Positions 11,574 through 22,845 of a stretch of 64,000 nt of DNA are shown piece by piece; the stretch's first letter is position 1; each line of letters opens with the position of its first letter. The position numbers and the translations under genes were made by a program. Source of the stretch: Ganoderma boninense (taxonomy: Eukaryota > Basidiomycota > Agaricomycetes > Polyporales > Polyporaceae); contig CM035306.1 of the NCBI GenBank assembly GCA_002900995.3, positions 372,001-436,000 on the forward strand, in the 5' to 3' direction. The notes below the pieces were generated by a model that saw only the letters and a list, made by a program, of their open reading frames with translations, was not told the DNA's origin and ran no database searches.

Positions 11574-12049
11574 ATGGTGCAAGGAAAGACGAAGGGCCTC
11601 TCGAAGGGTAAGAGCTCGAATGCGTCCGCGCGGCACCCTCAAAAGGCAGCAGCGGCCCCGAAGAAGGCTGCGCTGCACAAGGTGAGCCAGCCCCGGCCCC
11701 GACCGCATGCCCGCTTGGCGGCTCCCGCATACTGACGCTGGCGAGTCTGCCCCTTGGTGCTTCCCACCGGCCCCGTCCCCAGCGCGGATGCTCGCCAGGG
11801 GCAGTGGGTGGCGTGGCAGTGGGAGGATTGAGAACGGGGGGCCCATCTCGAATTGGGATCAGCAAGAGCATCGAGCAGCAGGTCGCCGCCGCCGCGTCCT
11901 CGGGGAAGCTCACGATCATGACGAACGCGGCGCTGGGTGCGTGCGCGGCGGCCACGTTACGGAGGACTGACTTCCTCGCGCGCCTGTCGCGCGCCCTATC
12001 TCTACGCTATCTCCCCAGAACGTCGGCGGAGACGCCCAAGAAGCCATGA
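11574..12049 (+). CDS. UPF0390 / DUF2462 family small basic protein
   Basis: Exon 1 starts at ATG 11574 and encodes a Lys-rich N-terminus (MVQGKTKGLSKGK). Its donor is GTGAGC at about 11682. An acceptor near 11785 restores the frame, leading to KSIEQQVAAAASSGKLTIM, the strongly conserved C-terminal motif of the UPF0390 (DUF2462) family. A last intron with a GTGCGC donor joins to a tail ending SAETPKKP at stop 12049. Members are small nuclear or nucleolar basic proteins of unknown function. The middle segment (Gly-rich, RGCSPGAVGG) differs from the usual family sequence, so either a small exon is mis-modelled or the gene has diverged. It directly follows the prolyl-tRNA synthetase relic. Confidence 0.6.
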
Positions 12050-12560
12050 CGCACTCCCCGCCGCCCCTTCGCGATCTTCTAGGTCGACCAAGTACGCCTG
12101 CTCTCCCCGTGTGCCCCCCTCTCGTCATGCTAACGGCAGCGCATCAACAGAGCGGATGGTTTGCGAGCTGGGAACCTGTCGAGTCGACGTCGGAGCGGTA
12201 GTTTGTGCCAGCGGGGCTGTTGTGAGACGTGCATACGCAACATCTATCCCGCCTCATCCCAGAGTTCGATGTGTGCGATGGGAGGGTTGGTGTGTGGTTA
12301 GATGGGGGGGGGGGAGAGCGCTCATCAGAAAAGCCGTCTCACCGCCTCCTCAGCCGTCGACGCCTCTGCACTGAGGCGGTCGCCTTCACCCACTATTGAG
12401 CCCTATCGCGACGGCATTGTGTAGAGCTGAGGACTCGCACAAGCGGACGGTGTGCGGCGGGAGACTTGAGACGAGGGAGATCGGTGTACACACTTGAGAC
12501 TTCGACCTCTAGATCGGAAGACGGCGAAGATCGCTCACGAGGGATCGTCTCCTCGGGCGT
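12050..12560. other. Intergenic, no gene recognised
   Basis: Between the UPF0390 gene and the uL16 relic. It contains a G homopolymer near 12304-12314 and no convincing coding structure on either strand. Confidence 0.6.
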
Positions 12561-12574
12561 CCTCGTCCTAGGTC

Positions 12575-13030
12575 CACGCCTCGTAAGGCGCTGATCGGAG
12601 ATTCGGGGAAGGTTGTTGTCGAGGTTGAGGAGATGAGACGGTGGAGGGGAGAAACAGAAGTGGAAGAAACGTACTGCAAGACACCCTTGTCCTCCTAGGC
12701 CTTGAGCTTGAGGTAGTTCTCACGGTTGACGTTGGCGAAGCCCTACTAGTACTTACGGACATGTAGCGGACAGGGTGGAGAGCCTCCTGGACGACGGAGG
12801 CGTTCTGGTCCTTCGTACGGATGGAGACCTAGGATGAGCCGTAAGGCTTGCACCGAGCACGACGCATACCGGTCGGTAGACTGAAGGAAGAAGCGATCTG
12901 CCCCGGCGAAGGAGAACGTGGAAGCGATGTGGCAGTAGAAGAAGAATGGGGACACGACGGTAGGGTGGTAGGGATTGTTCTTGCAGTAGCGGTAGCAACG
13001 AGCGGGACGGCAACCCAAGATTGGAGGTCT
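12575..13030 (-). pseudogene. Ribosomal protein uL16 (RPL10) pseudogene, copy 1
   Basis: Reading the minus strand, the fragment begins with the diagnostic uL16 N-terminus (PARCYRYCKN) near 13010 and continues through pieces of the HVL..FAGADRF region. It then gives the RTKDQNA segment, the GFANVN segment and an exon boundary identical in position to the other two copies, and ends with an NNLPRISDQ-like tail. Frames alternate and stops interrupt it, so it is not functional. The retained intron (after the KGVLQ codons) shows it came from genomic DNA, not a processed transcript. It is the most diverged of three copies in this window. Confidence 0.75.
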
Positions 13031-13099
13031 GGTGGTGAGTGTCATCCAAACGAGCGGGACAGACGAGCGATGTCGGCGAGGCCGCTCACCGGTGGTTTT

Positions 13100-13740
13100 C
13101 AAGACTTGTACCCCTATAGGAACTCCAGTGGATGGCAGAGGCGACTAGACACTATCAACCGTGAGGCGAGGGCATGCACTGCGGCGCGAGTCGATGCGAA
13201 CAGCGCGAATAGCGACTCACTTGGAGACTGAAAACCTCACCGTCGTGCCTGGCTCTAGACAAACAGAGGGAGATAATAGGCCCTGGCCACCCCGTTTCGC
13301 ATGCGTCAGTCCAGATCCCCCGGGTTTCTGCGCGCCGAGCATCATCCGCAGACACAGCAGGTAGTCAAGGACGTGGCTCTCGCGCTCCGCAGTGCTTTGC
13401 GCGCGTCGACCGAGGGATCCAGACGTCTTCACGTCAGGCCGCAGGTCGTCCATCGACTTCCGAAGTAAATGCATGGTGGTGGGTGGAGGGAGCGGAGTCG
13501 GTAGGCGGAACCAGCGTGGTGGATTCAGGGGAGGACTCGAGGATGGGTGGAGGCCGGTGTCGGACGTCGAACAGGCAAAGCCCAACAAAGCTGCCTTCCT
13601 TGCGATCGGCGACTGGCGATCAGCCAGAGTCCGTCACGGCGCTCATTCCCCCGTCACACAGTCACGCGTCCCGCTTCCAAGCACGAGGGACGTGGAGTCC
13701 ACGTCCCTGGCAGCTTGACCATCGACTGTCTCACACGCAG
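13100..13740 (-). repeat. Dispersed repeat module flanking uL16 relics, copy 1
   Basis: On the minus strand this stretch carries, in order, AGCGCCGTGAC-GGACTCTGGC, CTGATCGCCAGTCGCCGATC, the GGCCTCC(A/G)CCCATCCTC block, and a protein-like stretch (LRPDVKTSGSLGRRAQS). It ends in a GTGAGTCGCTATTCGCG block. The same blocks occur at 25130-25367 and 27310-27750 on the plus strand, each time 5' of a uL16 relic. The module probably derives from one duplicated genomic segment that included the uL16 gene. Confidence 0.7.
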
Positions 13741-13945
13741 CAACTACGAGTGCTCGCCCTTCGTACTGATGGTGCCATTTCAAATCAGTCCGCACGGTGA
13801 AGTATTGCGAATTCTTCGGACCGCATTATAATGATAATGTAGATGTGACGCTGACCACGAGGCGGGTGCATCGTGGACGTCAGGAAGGACCTCCATCTGC
13901 CTCCCCCTCGCCCTTCCGATACTCGAGTTCCCGCCTGTGCTCATC

Positions 13946-14937
13946 ATGTATGCTCAGTGTCCCATCTGTCGCGACAATTTCGAACCGGACTCAGCTGATC
14001 AATGCCCAGTACGTCTTGACCAGTGTGGTGCGTCCCTCCATGCTCGTGTTTCTTCTCGTACGTACTCATCTCATTGTTCAAAGGTCACGTCCTTTGTGCT
14101 AGATGCCTTCGCCACATTCTGGGGACACCTCCGCGCTCCTGTCCGAGCCGATGCAACAGAAATCGCCCAATTGAGAGCTGGGCAGTTCTCCGTCTTTCTT
14201 TCAAGACGGGCGTGGTGGGCAGGGACGTTGCGGAAGCTGTTGAGAAGTACGTGCCGAATACTCTTCTATCGCCAAATCTCAACGCGTCTTAGGCGGAAAG
14301 GAGAGCTGTATGCAACTGCTGCTCGAGAGGAGGAGCTGCATCGCAAGGCCACCACCAAACTTTCTTTGCTGAAGAAACAAGTGGAGAATCAGAAGCGTAT
14401 GGTCGCGGAACGCGAAAGGTACCTCGCCAGAGAGCAATCTGCCATCACGGACATCAGGAAATGCATCGTCGACAAGCAGAGCGACTTGGCGAAGATACGG
14501 CTGAAAATAGGACACGTCAAACGTGCTGCAAGGAAAAGTGTGAGTTTATTTGTCGTATTCCATGGGGGTTCGTCTCACAGCCCGCTGCAGAAGAATGGCC
14601 ACTCCGGGCCACCCGCTTCCAGCGATGATGTCTCCGTAGGCGACCCGCCCGTTGCTGGGCCTTCTCGCGAGCAAGGACACCACCCCATTCAGGTTCTCGT
14701 TCGTTTTTCTCTGGCTTTTCATCCTTCCTGACGCACCACATAGGCGGCTGGACCGTCTCGTATCCCAGATGAGTCTCCGTCTGCGAGTTCCCCTCCTTCG
14801 GTTGTCGCTCGTCGAAAGCGAGCTAGGGACGACGACAATTCGGAAGGATATCAGGTTAGATCTTATATTTGTTCCTGCACTGCACCACTGAAAGACCGGA
14901 TCTCTAGAACGTGCCTTCCAAGCGTTCCCGCACCTGA
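13946..14937 (+). CDS. RING finger protein with coiled coil and basic tail
   Basis: Exons are 13946-14027, 14084-14246, 14293-14539, then two more and a last one ending at TGA 14935-14937. The N-terminus shows CPIC, then QCGHVLCARC, with the first intron inside the CG-H step exactly as in the RING genes at 932 and 1599. The expected last cysteine pair reads CPSRC (C-x3-C instead of C-x2-C), so zinc binding at that site may be altered. A long coiled coil follows (LLKKQVENQKRMVAERERYL). A Ser/Pro-rich tail then carries RRKRAR and ends NVPSKRSRT, a likely nuclear localisation signal. It is a third member of the local RING family and is followed 210 bp later by the CACTA transposase. Confidence 0.7.
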
Positions 14938-15147
14938 ACTACATGTGTCCCGATAGACTTCTCCTCCACCATTTGTAGCGTCGTATTCATGGATGTAAAA
15001 TTACGTAATCATACGCTTTTTCGAGCCACACTCCCCCAGTCGGGCTTACGTAACCCCTGAGCTTCGGATGTCTCCCTGCTCCTACTACCACGAACTCCCT
15101 TTCGTAGAGCTGCATCACCCCTCCCTGGAGACAATTTCGACTCATCA

Positions 15148-18100
15148 ATGGCGGGAAGAGCGACACGCAAATCTAAAGGCGTTAGCTCTGCGACCAGACG
15201 ACGTCAAAAGGAAGATGCTGAGCTCCAGCAACGATTAGACGCAATCTCCCTCGCGGACGCCGCACTCAACGACATCAGACAGGCTGTTGCCCAGTTGACA
15301 TTGGAGGATCCTGAGGCAAGGAAGTTGGACAGGAAGCCAGAATTAGGTGAGTGAAGATGGTTTGTCCGATGGTGCTTTGTAACTTACGATTTGTAGGTCC
15401 CCAGAGCTCCGATCCTGCGACGCATTCCATCAACGTTAGTGCCTCGCAGGCCTCCCAGTCGCTCATGCAAGATCTCGAACACATCGGCAAAACTTTGAGA
15501 GCTCAACGCCCCCTCCTTCTGTCGGGTTCACCTCTGGTGTTCACGGCTGACCCCCTCAAAGGCGGGGAGTTCTGTCGTTTGCGACCAGAAGCTATCGCTG
15601 AGGCGAACGCCGAGCCGTTTGCGTTGCTGCCCGATCACGCTTCCAATGTCTCTCTACTTGAGTACGAGAACGTCGTACTCGATGTCGTTTTCTGGCTTCT
15701 CCGAATATCTACCACAGACGAGACGGTCGAAGGCCGCGCTCGGACCTCTCTTCTACACGAAGCGTATCGAGAGTTGGACCGCATTCAGTCGCAGAAGGAG
15801 TCCGAGTGGAATCGACAGCGGGCAGGTGTTCCCTTGTTATCAACAGATGACGATGATGGGGTGGTTTCGACAAGTAAGTGCGTTGTATGACCATTGCGAT
15901 CCCTGCTCATCATTTGCATATAGACGTGTTCTTCAGTTCCCCACTACGTCCCACCAGCGATGACGATGCCCTAGTCAAATCGGTATTCGTTGTTGTTCTC
16001 GTCCTGCATCTGTTAGAAGGTGTTACTCGCCGAGCTAGTCAAATGTTGCTGGCTGGATTTCGAAGCATCGTCCGGTTGACCTTACGACGTGCTCGTGGAG
16101 AGGTCCTGGAGCTCGGGGACACAGACACGTTGAACATGATCTCCGGCGATCCAAGAACTCTCATTACCCACGCCAACCTAGACCCCATTCTCGACATCTA
16201 CAACTGTTGTCCTACGTGTTTCATGCCGTATCCCGAAGCTTCCTCACCCACACACTGTACCCGCCGTTCAACTCCTTCAAGCTCTCCCTGCGGAACGGCC
16301 TTGTTCCGCACTAGAATCATCGGAGGGACCCAGGTCAGTCGGCCGGTACGAAAGTACTTGCATCAGAGGATGAAGCCTTGGGTCGGGAGGCTTTTGTGCC
16401 TTTCTGGCATCCAAGACGTCCTTCGAGCGAGATCTGGCTTCGGAGATGACTTTTGGGATGGTCAAGCGATCAAGGATCTCGTGGGTGCCGATGGCAAACC
16501 CTACCTTGATGGTCCCTCTTCAGAAACTCGATTGGTCTTCGGTCTCGCTGTCGATAGCTTTAACCCTTACCACTCCAAGACTGCTAAGCAGTCGGTGTCG
16601 AGCACGGCCATCTACATGGTCTGTCTAGACTTGCCCATCCATCTTCGCTACCTCCCCGAGTACATGTATCTGGTCGGTGTCATACCCGGTCCGACGAAGC
16701 CATCTTTGGATGAAATGAATCATTTCATCGCATTGGTCGTCGACGAGCTCCTTGACTTCTGGCACCCTGGAGTGTGGTACTCACGGACCGCGATATGTCC
16801 TTCTCGGCACCTCGTTCGTGCCGCTCTTGTACCCTTGATATGTGACCTCCTTGCCGCGCGCCAGGTCTCTGGTCTCTCGTCCCATTCCTCGACCTATTTC
16901 TGCAGTTTCTGCGGTCTCACGCGCGAGTTCATGGAGAACTTTGATCCTGCTTCGTGGCCTAAGCGGCACCTTCGTGAGCACCGGAAGCATGCGGAGGCTT
17001 GGAGGGACGCGGCGTCGGAGGAAGAGAGGGAGGTTATCTTCCAAGCCCATGGCATCAGGTGGTCGGAGCTTCTCCGGCTACCGTATTGGGACCCAATCCA
17101 ATTCACGGTGGTGGATTCAATGCATAATCTCTATCTTGGCATCGTGAAGACTCACTTCCGCGATGTGTGGGGGATGGACATGGATGTTGAAGACGGTGAC
17201 GCTGCTACTCATCCCACCAAGAAGCCTCCTCCGCGACCTTCTGCTGCCGAGCTCCAGCTGGGTGCACAGGCCCTGCTCTACGGTACAGCCACAGAACTAG
17301 GTAAATGTTCCAAGGCCGTTCTCTGGCACCTTTGCGAGGAACGTGGACTTCGGCGGGCAGGAACTAAAAAGCAACTCCTCAAGACCTTGAAGCATTGGGT
17401 GAGTAGGGGACGTATAACTACTACCCATTCGGACGTGAAGTTTAACTTGACTGCAGCGAACCACAGGTGGTATATCTGGATCTCGCCCTGAACGCGATCC
17501 ACCAACCCCTTCGGGGACCGCTGTGGCCGGTGCGACTGCCGCCCAAACGACAACTTGGATCCCATCGGAAATACCGGGCAGCGGTCGCCTCGTACCGGAG
17601 ATCGCTCCATTAGACACTAACCGCGCATTGCAAAAGCTTCTCGAGGGGAACTTCAAAGCCCTCCATCGATTCAATCGACCAACAATTGTCGCCTTGTGTC
17701 AACGGTACAATCTTACGTTCACTGAAAGGGCGACGAAGGCCGTCCTATGCGACCTCCTGAAATCTGCGGTGGCCAGTGTAAGCTCTTTTCTTGTATACTA
17801 GATCATGACAGTGCGCGATCCTCATTATTCTTCTGGCTCAGTTACCATCTACTGCGGTGGACTCCGACTTGCAACCGGGCCCGCGTGCCGAATACGAGGT
17901 AAGCTGTGGTTGTAACGCCGAGTCGCTGTCCCTAACATTCACTCAGCCAGAGGCCATCACCACCAATCATCCTCAAGCCCCCAGAGTGTCCAGGAACCAG
18001 GTGAGTTGCGACGGTTTGTTGTTCATTCGTCTCTCCTCAGCCGTAGCTTCTTCAGGATCCTGTGCAGGAGGAGCGACCCAAGCGGAGCAATGTGGCATTT

Positions 18101-19477
18101 GGTAAGGAGGCCTTCTCCGCCTTTCATGACGTGAGGGAGTCTATGGAGCTTCCAAGTTGGATCAATCAAGTTCCGCGCGCATTTGGCACAACTGAACATG
18201 GAAAACTCAGTGCCGACCAATGGCACACAGCGTGCACGGTCGTCATCCCTGTCGCCCTTATCTGGTTATGGGGAACGGAAGAGGGACGCAAGAGGGACAT
18301 GTTGTGTAACTTCATGGACCTAGTCACAGCTGTCGTATTTGCGGGTCTATGGCGCATCACTCCAGCTCATATCACGATTTTCGAGGAGCACATGCAACGG
18401 TACCTCACAACATTCAAAACGTTGTACAAAGAGGCTGGCGTGGTTCCTAATCACCACTTATCCCTACACCTTCCCGCGTTCATGCGCCTATTCGGACCCG
18501 TACACGCTTGGAGATCTTTCGCGTTCGAGCGCTACAACTACATGCTTCAGTGCATCAACACGAACTTGACCTTTGGTATGTACACATCACGAGCCTTCTT
18601 CTCCGTCTATCGTTGACGACCCAGTTTGCCGTAGGTGAAATGGAGGGCACTTTCATGAAGACCAGTTGTCGAGCCGCCAATCTCCGGCCACTCCTCCGAG
18701 ATGCAGCCTTCAAGACGGCTCTCGAAGAATTTGTTCAGGTCTACAATGAGCTCTCGGGAGAAGACGAGAGGGGCATGAGATTAGACTCCGTGCTACGATC
18801 CACTGGTCTCTACGCCATCCCAGCGCATAGATCGGGGGGTAAGGATCCTATCGCCTTGGACGATGCCATATACACCGCGCTACTCAAAACCCTCAACAAT
18901 CGTTCATCGAGCCCATCATACATCGATCATAACGTCGGTGTGAAGACGCAGCAGCAGCGTTACCTCTCACGCCAGGCTCGTGTACACAGCGACATCATTA
19001 TCCACGGCATACACTATCGCACAAGGAAGTCCGCTCCGCGAGACAGCAACGTCCAGTTCAGAGTCCCCGGCCAGGATCACCCATCAGCGGGGAGCATTTC
19101 CGCGATTTTCACCCATTGTCGTAAGTCGGCTCAAGGCGAGATTGTAGAAGAGACGTTCATCTCCGTCCGTGAGTTCATCGGGTTGGAGCCCAGAGACATC
19201 CCCTACGACAACTTCCGCAAATTTCCACATGCAGGCGGCCGACTTTATTATGACAAGCACGACGAGATTCATGTCCTGCGACCAGAGGACGTGGATTGTC
19301 ACGTTGCTCGCACTCCGCTCCACATTCCTGGCATTCCCGAGCCTTGTATCCACATTCTGCCTTTAGACCGGGTGCGTGGCCCTCGATGTCCGCGGAGTCA
19401 TAGTATACTCACGTTGCACACAGATGATGAAGATTCAGTCCACATTGTCAACCGAGAACGGCGAAGATGATTTGTGA
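15148..19477 (+). CDS. CACTA/EnSpm-type transposase (Tnp2, Transposase_21 family)
   Basis: A multi-exon gene. Exons 15148-15346, 15397-15873, 15924-17398, 17457-17777 and 17842-17898 are clear; further exons run through 18060-18574 and 18634-19370 to a stop at 19475-19477. The core around 16500-17200 has the Tnp2/Transposase_21 signature seen in Agaricomycetes: GVIPGPTKPSLDEMNHF, FCSFCGLT, RWSELLRLPYWDP and VVDSMHNLYLGIVKTH. These surround the conserved acidic residues of the DDE-type nuclease (from family knowledge). Two SAP-like segments follow (AVLWHLCEERGLRRAGTKKQ and IVALCQRYNLTFTERATKAV), which may bind DNA. No frameshift or internal stop was seen, so it may be intact. I could not find CACTA terminal repeats near it. 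Confidence 0.8.
15148..19477 (+). mobile_element. Body of a CACTA-like DNA transposon (ends not located)
   Basis: The transposase gene spans 4.3 kb and is the only mobile-element-type coding sequence between 13 and 25 kb. CACTA elements end in CACTA(C/G) inverted repeats with a 2-3 bp target duplication. I looked for matched copies flanking 14.9-19.6 kb and did not find a convincing pair. The element may extend to include neighbouring unknown genes, or its ends may be eroded. Confidence 0.5.
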
Positions 19478-19507
19478 CGTATCACGTTGTAATACATGCC
19501 TATGCCT

Positions 19508-20218
19508 TCATTCTACTACATGACCTGACGCGTTTCCGAATGGTGGCAAGGCGCTTCGTTCTGCTCCTCCATCAAAAGGGTTCTCCTCGTTGAATGAGCT
19601 ACCTACAACCAGCAGAGTTCGAAAAGCACGGATGGCCATTCGGAGTTGATCTGCTGTATCCGTTTTATTCCGGAGATCGTACGTGCTGGCCTCTGATATC
19701 TGGCCCATAAGCAGCCAGAATTCTCCGCGGTTAGGGAGGCGCAGCAAGAATCTGTCCTTCGTGGTCGGGTCCGCCCAAGAGATCTCGCGTTTTGGCTGGA
19801 CATTAGTCAATGATATATGACAGCCTGCGTTCGTGAGTTAAGGTGTATAACTAACCTCGTCCCCTGTGAAATCCATCCCTTCTCTGATGATAGAGGAGAA
19901 CGCAATCTTATCTTCGCCATTTTCTGTGGTGGCGACGACGAGAGCATCTAACAAGACAGACTCAGGATCATATCAGGATCCCTAATGATGAACTACTCAC
20001 AGCACTCCGGCACAATTTCTGTCATGACGACCGAAGCGTCCTTCCAGTCGGGGATATCGACGCTGGGGACGTCGATATTCTCCTCCGCCAGAAGGATACT
20101 AGCAAATCTTGCGCGGCTAGTGCCAAAACAGGTGACGCTGTCCCTATATATTTGAGACCCGAGTTCGCGATGAAAACACATTCGGTGAGGAAGACTATGG
20201 GACTCACGGCGTCGTCAT
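19508..20218 (-). CDS. Small uncharacterised protein (paralogue of 22001-22666)
   Basis: Four exons run from ATG 20218 to a stop at 19508: a tiny first exon (MTTP, splitting a Pro codon after two bases), a second (DSVTCFG...VPEC), a third (ALVVATTENGED...TGDE) and a last (PKREISW...GHVVE). All borders are GT-AG. The product of about 190 residues has no known motif. Its ARFAS...VVMTEI and EISWADP...RLPNRGEFWLLM segments align with QFAS...VVLAQI and TVEWQDL...FTHRNEFWRF in the protein from 22001-22666. The first intron phase (2) and the last intron (phase 0, just before this block) are shared. It lies only 30 bp beyond the transposase stop, on the opposite strand. Confidence 0.6.
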
Positions 20219-20494
20219 AGTTAGGCGGGCGATTCGACCGCGATATGGTGCAAAGTCAAAGATCTAAGGACGCTTGAAACCCAGAATTAGGGTCTGCAAG
20301 TAATTGCGACTGTCGTGATGGCGGAGTTGCAATCTGGGCTCCGAGGCTTGCTTTGTTCCCCCCAGTTCAGAGCCACCTCGAGGGCGTTGCGACCGCAAGG
20401 CTCTTTGTACAGGGCTCGAGCGCAATATGAGCCCGCTCGATGGCCTGTGTAGCCTCATCGATCCCCCACGCTTTGCCACCGTCCCTGCTTCGAC

Positions 20495-21773
20495 ATGTCT
20501 AGCTCTGCCAGTGTCCGATTTGACCTTAACATCCTCGAGCAATTCTTCGCCTTAGCATTGGAGCAGGAGGCTGAGCTCAACTCCTCCCTTCGTGGGTAAG
20601 TCGTCATTTCGCGCTCTCACCCCCCTGACTTCCTGAACGGAGTCTCTCAGATTCTTCGTGAAGCATGGTATCCCCAACACCAACCCGTCCTGGTGGTTGC
20701 AAGACTTGATGGCCGCCATAGTCACGAAACATGGTCGTTCGCAAGAATGGCTGGTTGAGAAAATGTCGAGGCAGACCGCCAAGTTAACCGACACGCTTCC
20801 TGTCGCCAACATGGATGCCCGTCTCACATCCATTCACGCCTTTGCGGTCACTAAATCTGAGGCAATGTCCAACGTGAGTAGCGTAGTTGACTTTTGACCG
20901 TACTTCCCGTTGATTTTACGTCGCACTAGCTCCAAGAGGAGTTCTTCCGTCTCGGAGACCGTTTCAAGGATAGCGAGAGGGCCTCTCTGGCAGGTGTGAT
21001 CGAGAGGACCCCGAAGTCCTTTGCAGATCTTTCTTTGAGGTATCAAAAATTTTCGGAGCAGCTGGAAGAATTGCGCCCATTCATCCATCTCTTGTCTCGG
21101 CCCCAGGCAAGTCTGACCATCCTTTGTATTCTCTGTGTCGACCGTCTGAACAACGCATGCAGGCTGATATAACGTCGTTTCTGCGAGCCAATACCCACCT
21201 TGGAGATGTTCAACGCATCATCTCCCCCATCGTTCAAGATCTCATCGACCTAGCGTCGGACCGCGCGTTTGTCGTCCACGAGGCGACAAGGCAACGCCTC
21301 CAAGCATGCGCATGGGACGACAGAACTTCGGCGCGGATCCGTGCTCGGGCCATCGACGCCATGAGAGGCCGCCGCGAGCGGCTCGTTTCGCTAGCGGAGC
21401 AACAGGCCAACCTCTTCGAGCGCCTGGAGGCAAGTACCACCGCCGCTTCATCCTATATCACTAGACCACTTCTCATACTCTCGTACTTCAGCGGGAGTTC
21501 ACCATGGCCTGCATCAACCCGCTGCATGTCGTCAACTTTGACGGCCATCGGCTAGTTCTTCGCGACTTGTTCTCTGCCGCCTCGAAGTACAAGAGTCTCT
21601 GCCTGAGTGTGATGCGTGCAGAAGAGGTATGCGGGCCGTAGCGCAATTGTTCGGCTGTCACTGACTCACAACCCTGGCAGCTTAAGTATGTCGTCAACTT
21701 GCAGTTGATTGCGGCCCAATCTACTTGCGTGCAAGTAGAATTCCCTCTGATCGAACCCGCGAGCATGAAGTAA
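20495..21773 (+). CDS. Uncharacterised alpha-helical protein (paralogue of 8071-9301)
   Basis: Six exons: 20495-20595, 20651-20873, 20930-21106, 21163-21429, 21492-21626 and 21681-21773. Introns 3 and 4 use GC-AG borders (both donors read GCAAGT); the others are GT-AG. The roughly 330-residue product is mostly helical, with Leu/Glu/Arg-rich stretches (EQLEELRPFIHLL, QQANLFERLE), no membrane segment and no recognised domain. Two intron positions and phases and a weak but consistent sequence pattern link it to the gene at 8071-9301. It sits between two related small genes and is probably co-inherited with them. Its function is unknown; a structural or protein-protein role is only a guess from its helix content. 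Confidence 0.7.
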
Positions 21774-22000
21774 AGTGTTCCCTCGTGTCTATGTCCCTAT
21801 AGAAGGTTACGGTGTCTGCATGACTTCAAACTTGTACAGTATCTACTTGCCCACAATATCATTAGTTGGATTATGTCGCGCCAATGTACTGGCCACATAT
21901 CTATCACGTGAATGCAGCGAGAAGTGACGGACCGCGGCCGGTGACTGCGGAGCGCTAAGGTCTCCTTCCTCTTACCCTCGTGTCAAGGCAGGTCACCTTC

Positions 22001-22666
22001 ATGGAACTGAGGCAAGTCACATCATTTTACGTGCCGTACGTATGGTCTGTAGCTCACGTATAACTGAACAGTTGCTCCGATGTGGTGAAATCACAGTTCG
22101 CCAGCACATTCGTCCAATTCTCAGACGATCTGCTTGGTGACTTCATCGATGCACACGTAGTGTTGGCACAAATCGCCACGGGGAAACGTGCAGCTTCTCA
22201 TTCGTTCAAACCACGAGATGGCTATGTGCTGACGAGAGCTGTTAGATGTGATTATTATCAAACCCCGTGCCCGAGGGTTCAGTCGCTCCGAGGGCTCGGC
22301 TCGCTCGACCTTGGTGGAACGACAGTGGGAGTTTACGTGCCGAGAGGTGAGGTGAACGCCTAGGTGTTTGATCTTGGTTTGACATCCGGCCTGCAGCGCA
22401 CTCAGACCGTGGAATGGCAAGATCTAGCTCTCGGGAGGTGGGCGGCTCTGAAGTTTACACACCGCAACGAGTTCTGGCGGTTTTCACGCCGACTCGCCGA
22501 CGCGCGCATCTCTGAAGACCGCCGGGAAGTGCTAATCGCCGCACGTATGACCGCTATCACACAGGCAGTTGGCAGCGTTGCTCGTGAGGGGAGGCATCTG
22601 ACGTGGATGACATTCCACTCGACGTCGGTGGAGGAGGAGCCTCCTAGTAGCGATGATGAGGTCTAG
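22001..22666 (+). CDS. Small uncharacterised protein (paralogue of 19508-20218)
   Basis: Three exons: 22001-22011 (MELS, interrupted after two bases of the Ser codon), 22072-22351 and 22397-22666. The first intron is GC-AG (donor GCAAGT), the second a 45-bp GT-AG intron. The product is about 185 residues. An N-terminal QFASTFVQF...AHVVLAQI block precedes a weakly conserved middle, then TVEWQDLALGRWAALKF and HRNEFWRFSRRLADA. It ends in an acidic tail (VEEEPPSSDDEV). The second and last blocks align with the protein from 19508-20218, with matching intron positions. The gene begins 227 bp after the helical-protein gene on the same strand. Without the GC-AG splice no good start exists, which supports that reading. 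Confidence 0.6.
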
Positions 22667-22845
22667 ACTGCAGGAGGTGAATGAATTGGCGTTTGACGGG
22701 TGTGAGGGAGCGGGCCGGCCGGCCAGACCCTTTGTCTTTGCCAATGCCTCGCCAGGCCTGCGTGTGCGAAGGTATCTTCATTCCTGCTACTTCATCGCTC
22801 TTCTTGCCATCCTCGCCAAATTTGCGAACACTCAGACTCCATCCC

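Noticed and set aside
14938..15147. CACTA terminal inverted repeat upstream of the transposase
   Set aside because: No CACTAC/CACTAG motif with a matching partner downstream of 19477 was found.
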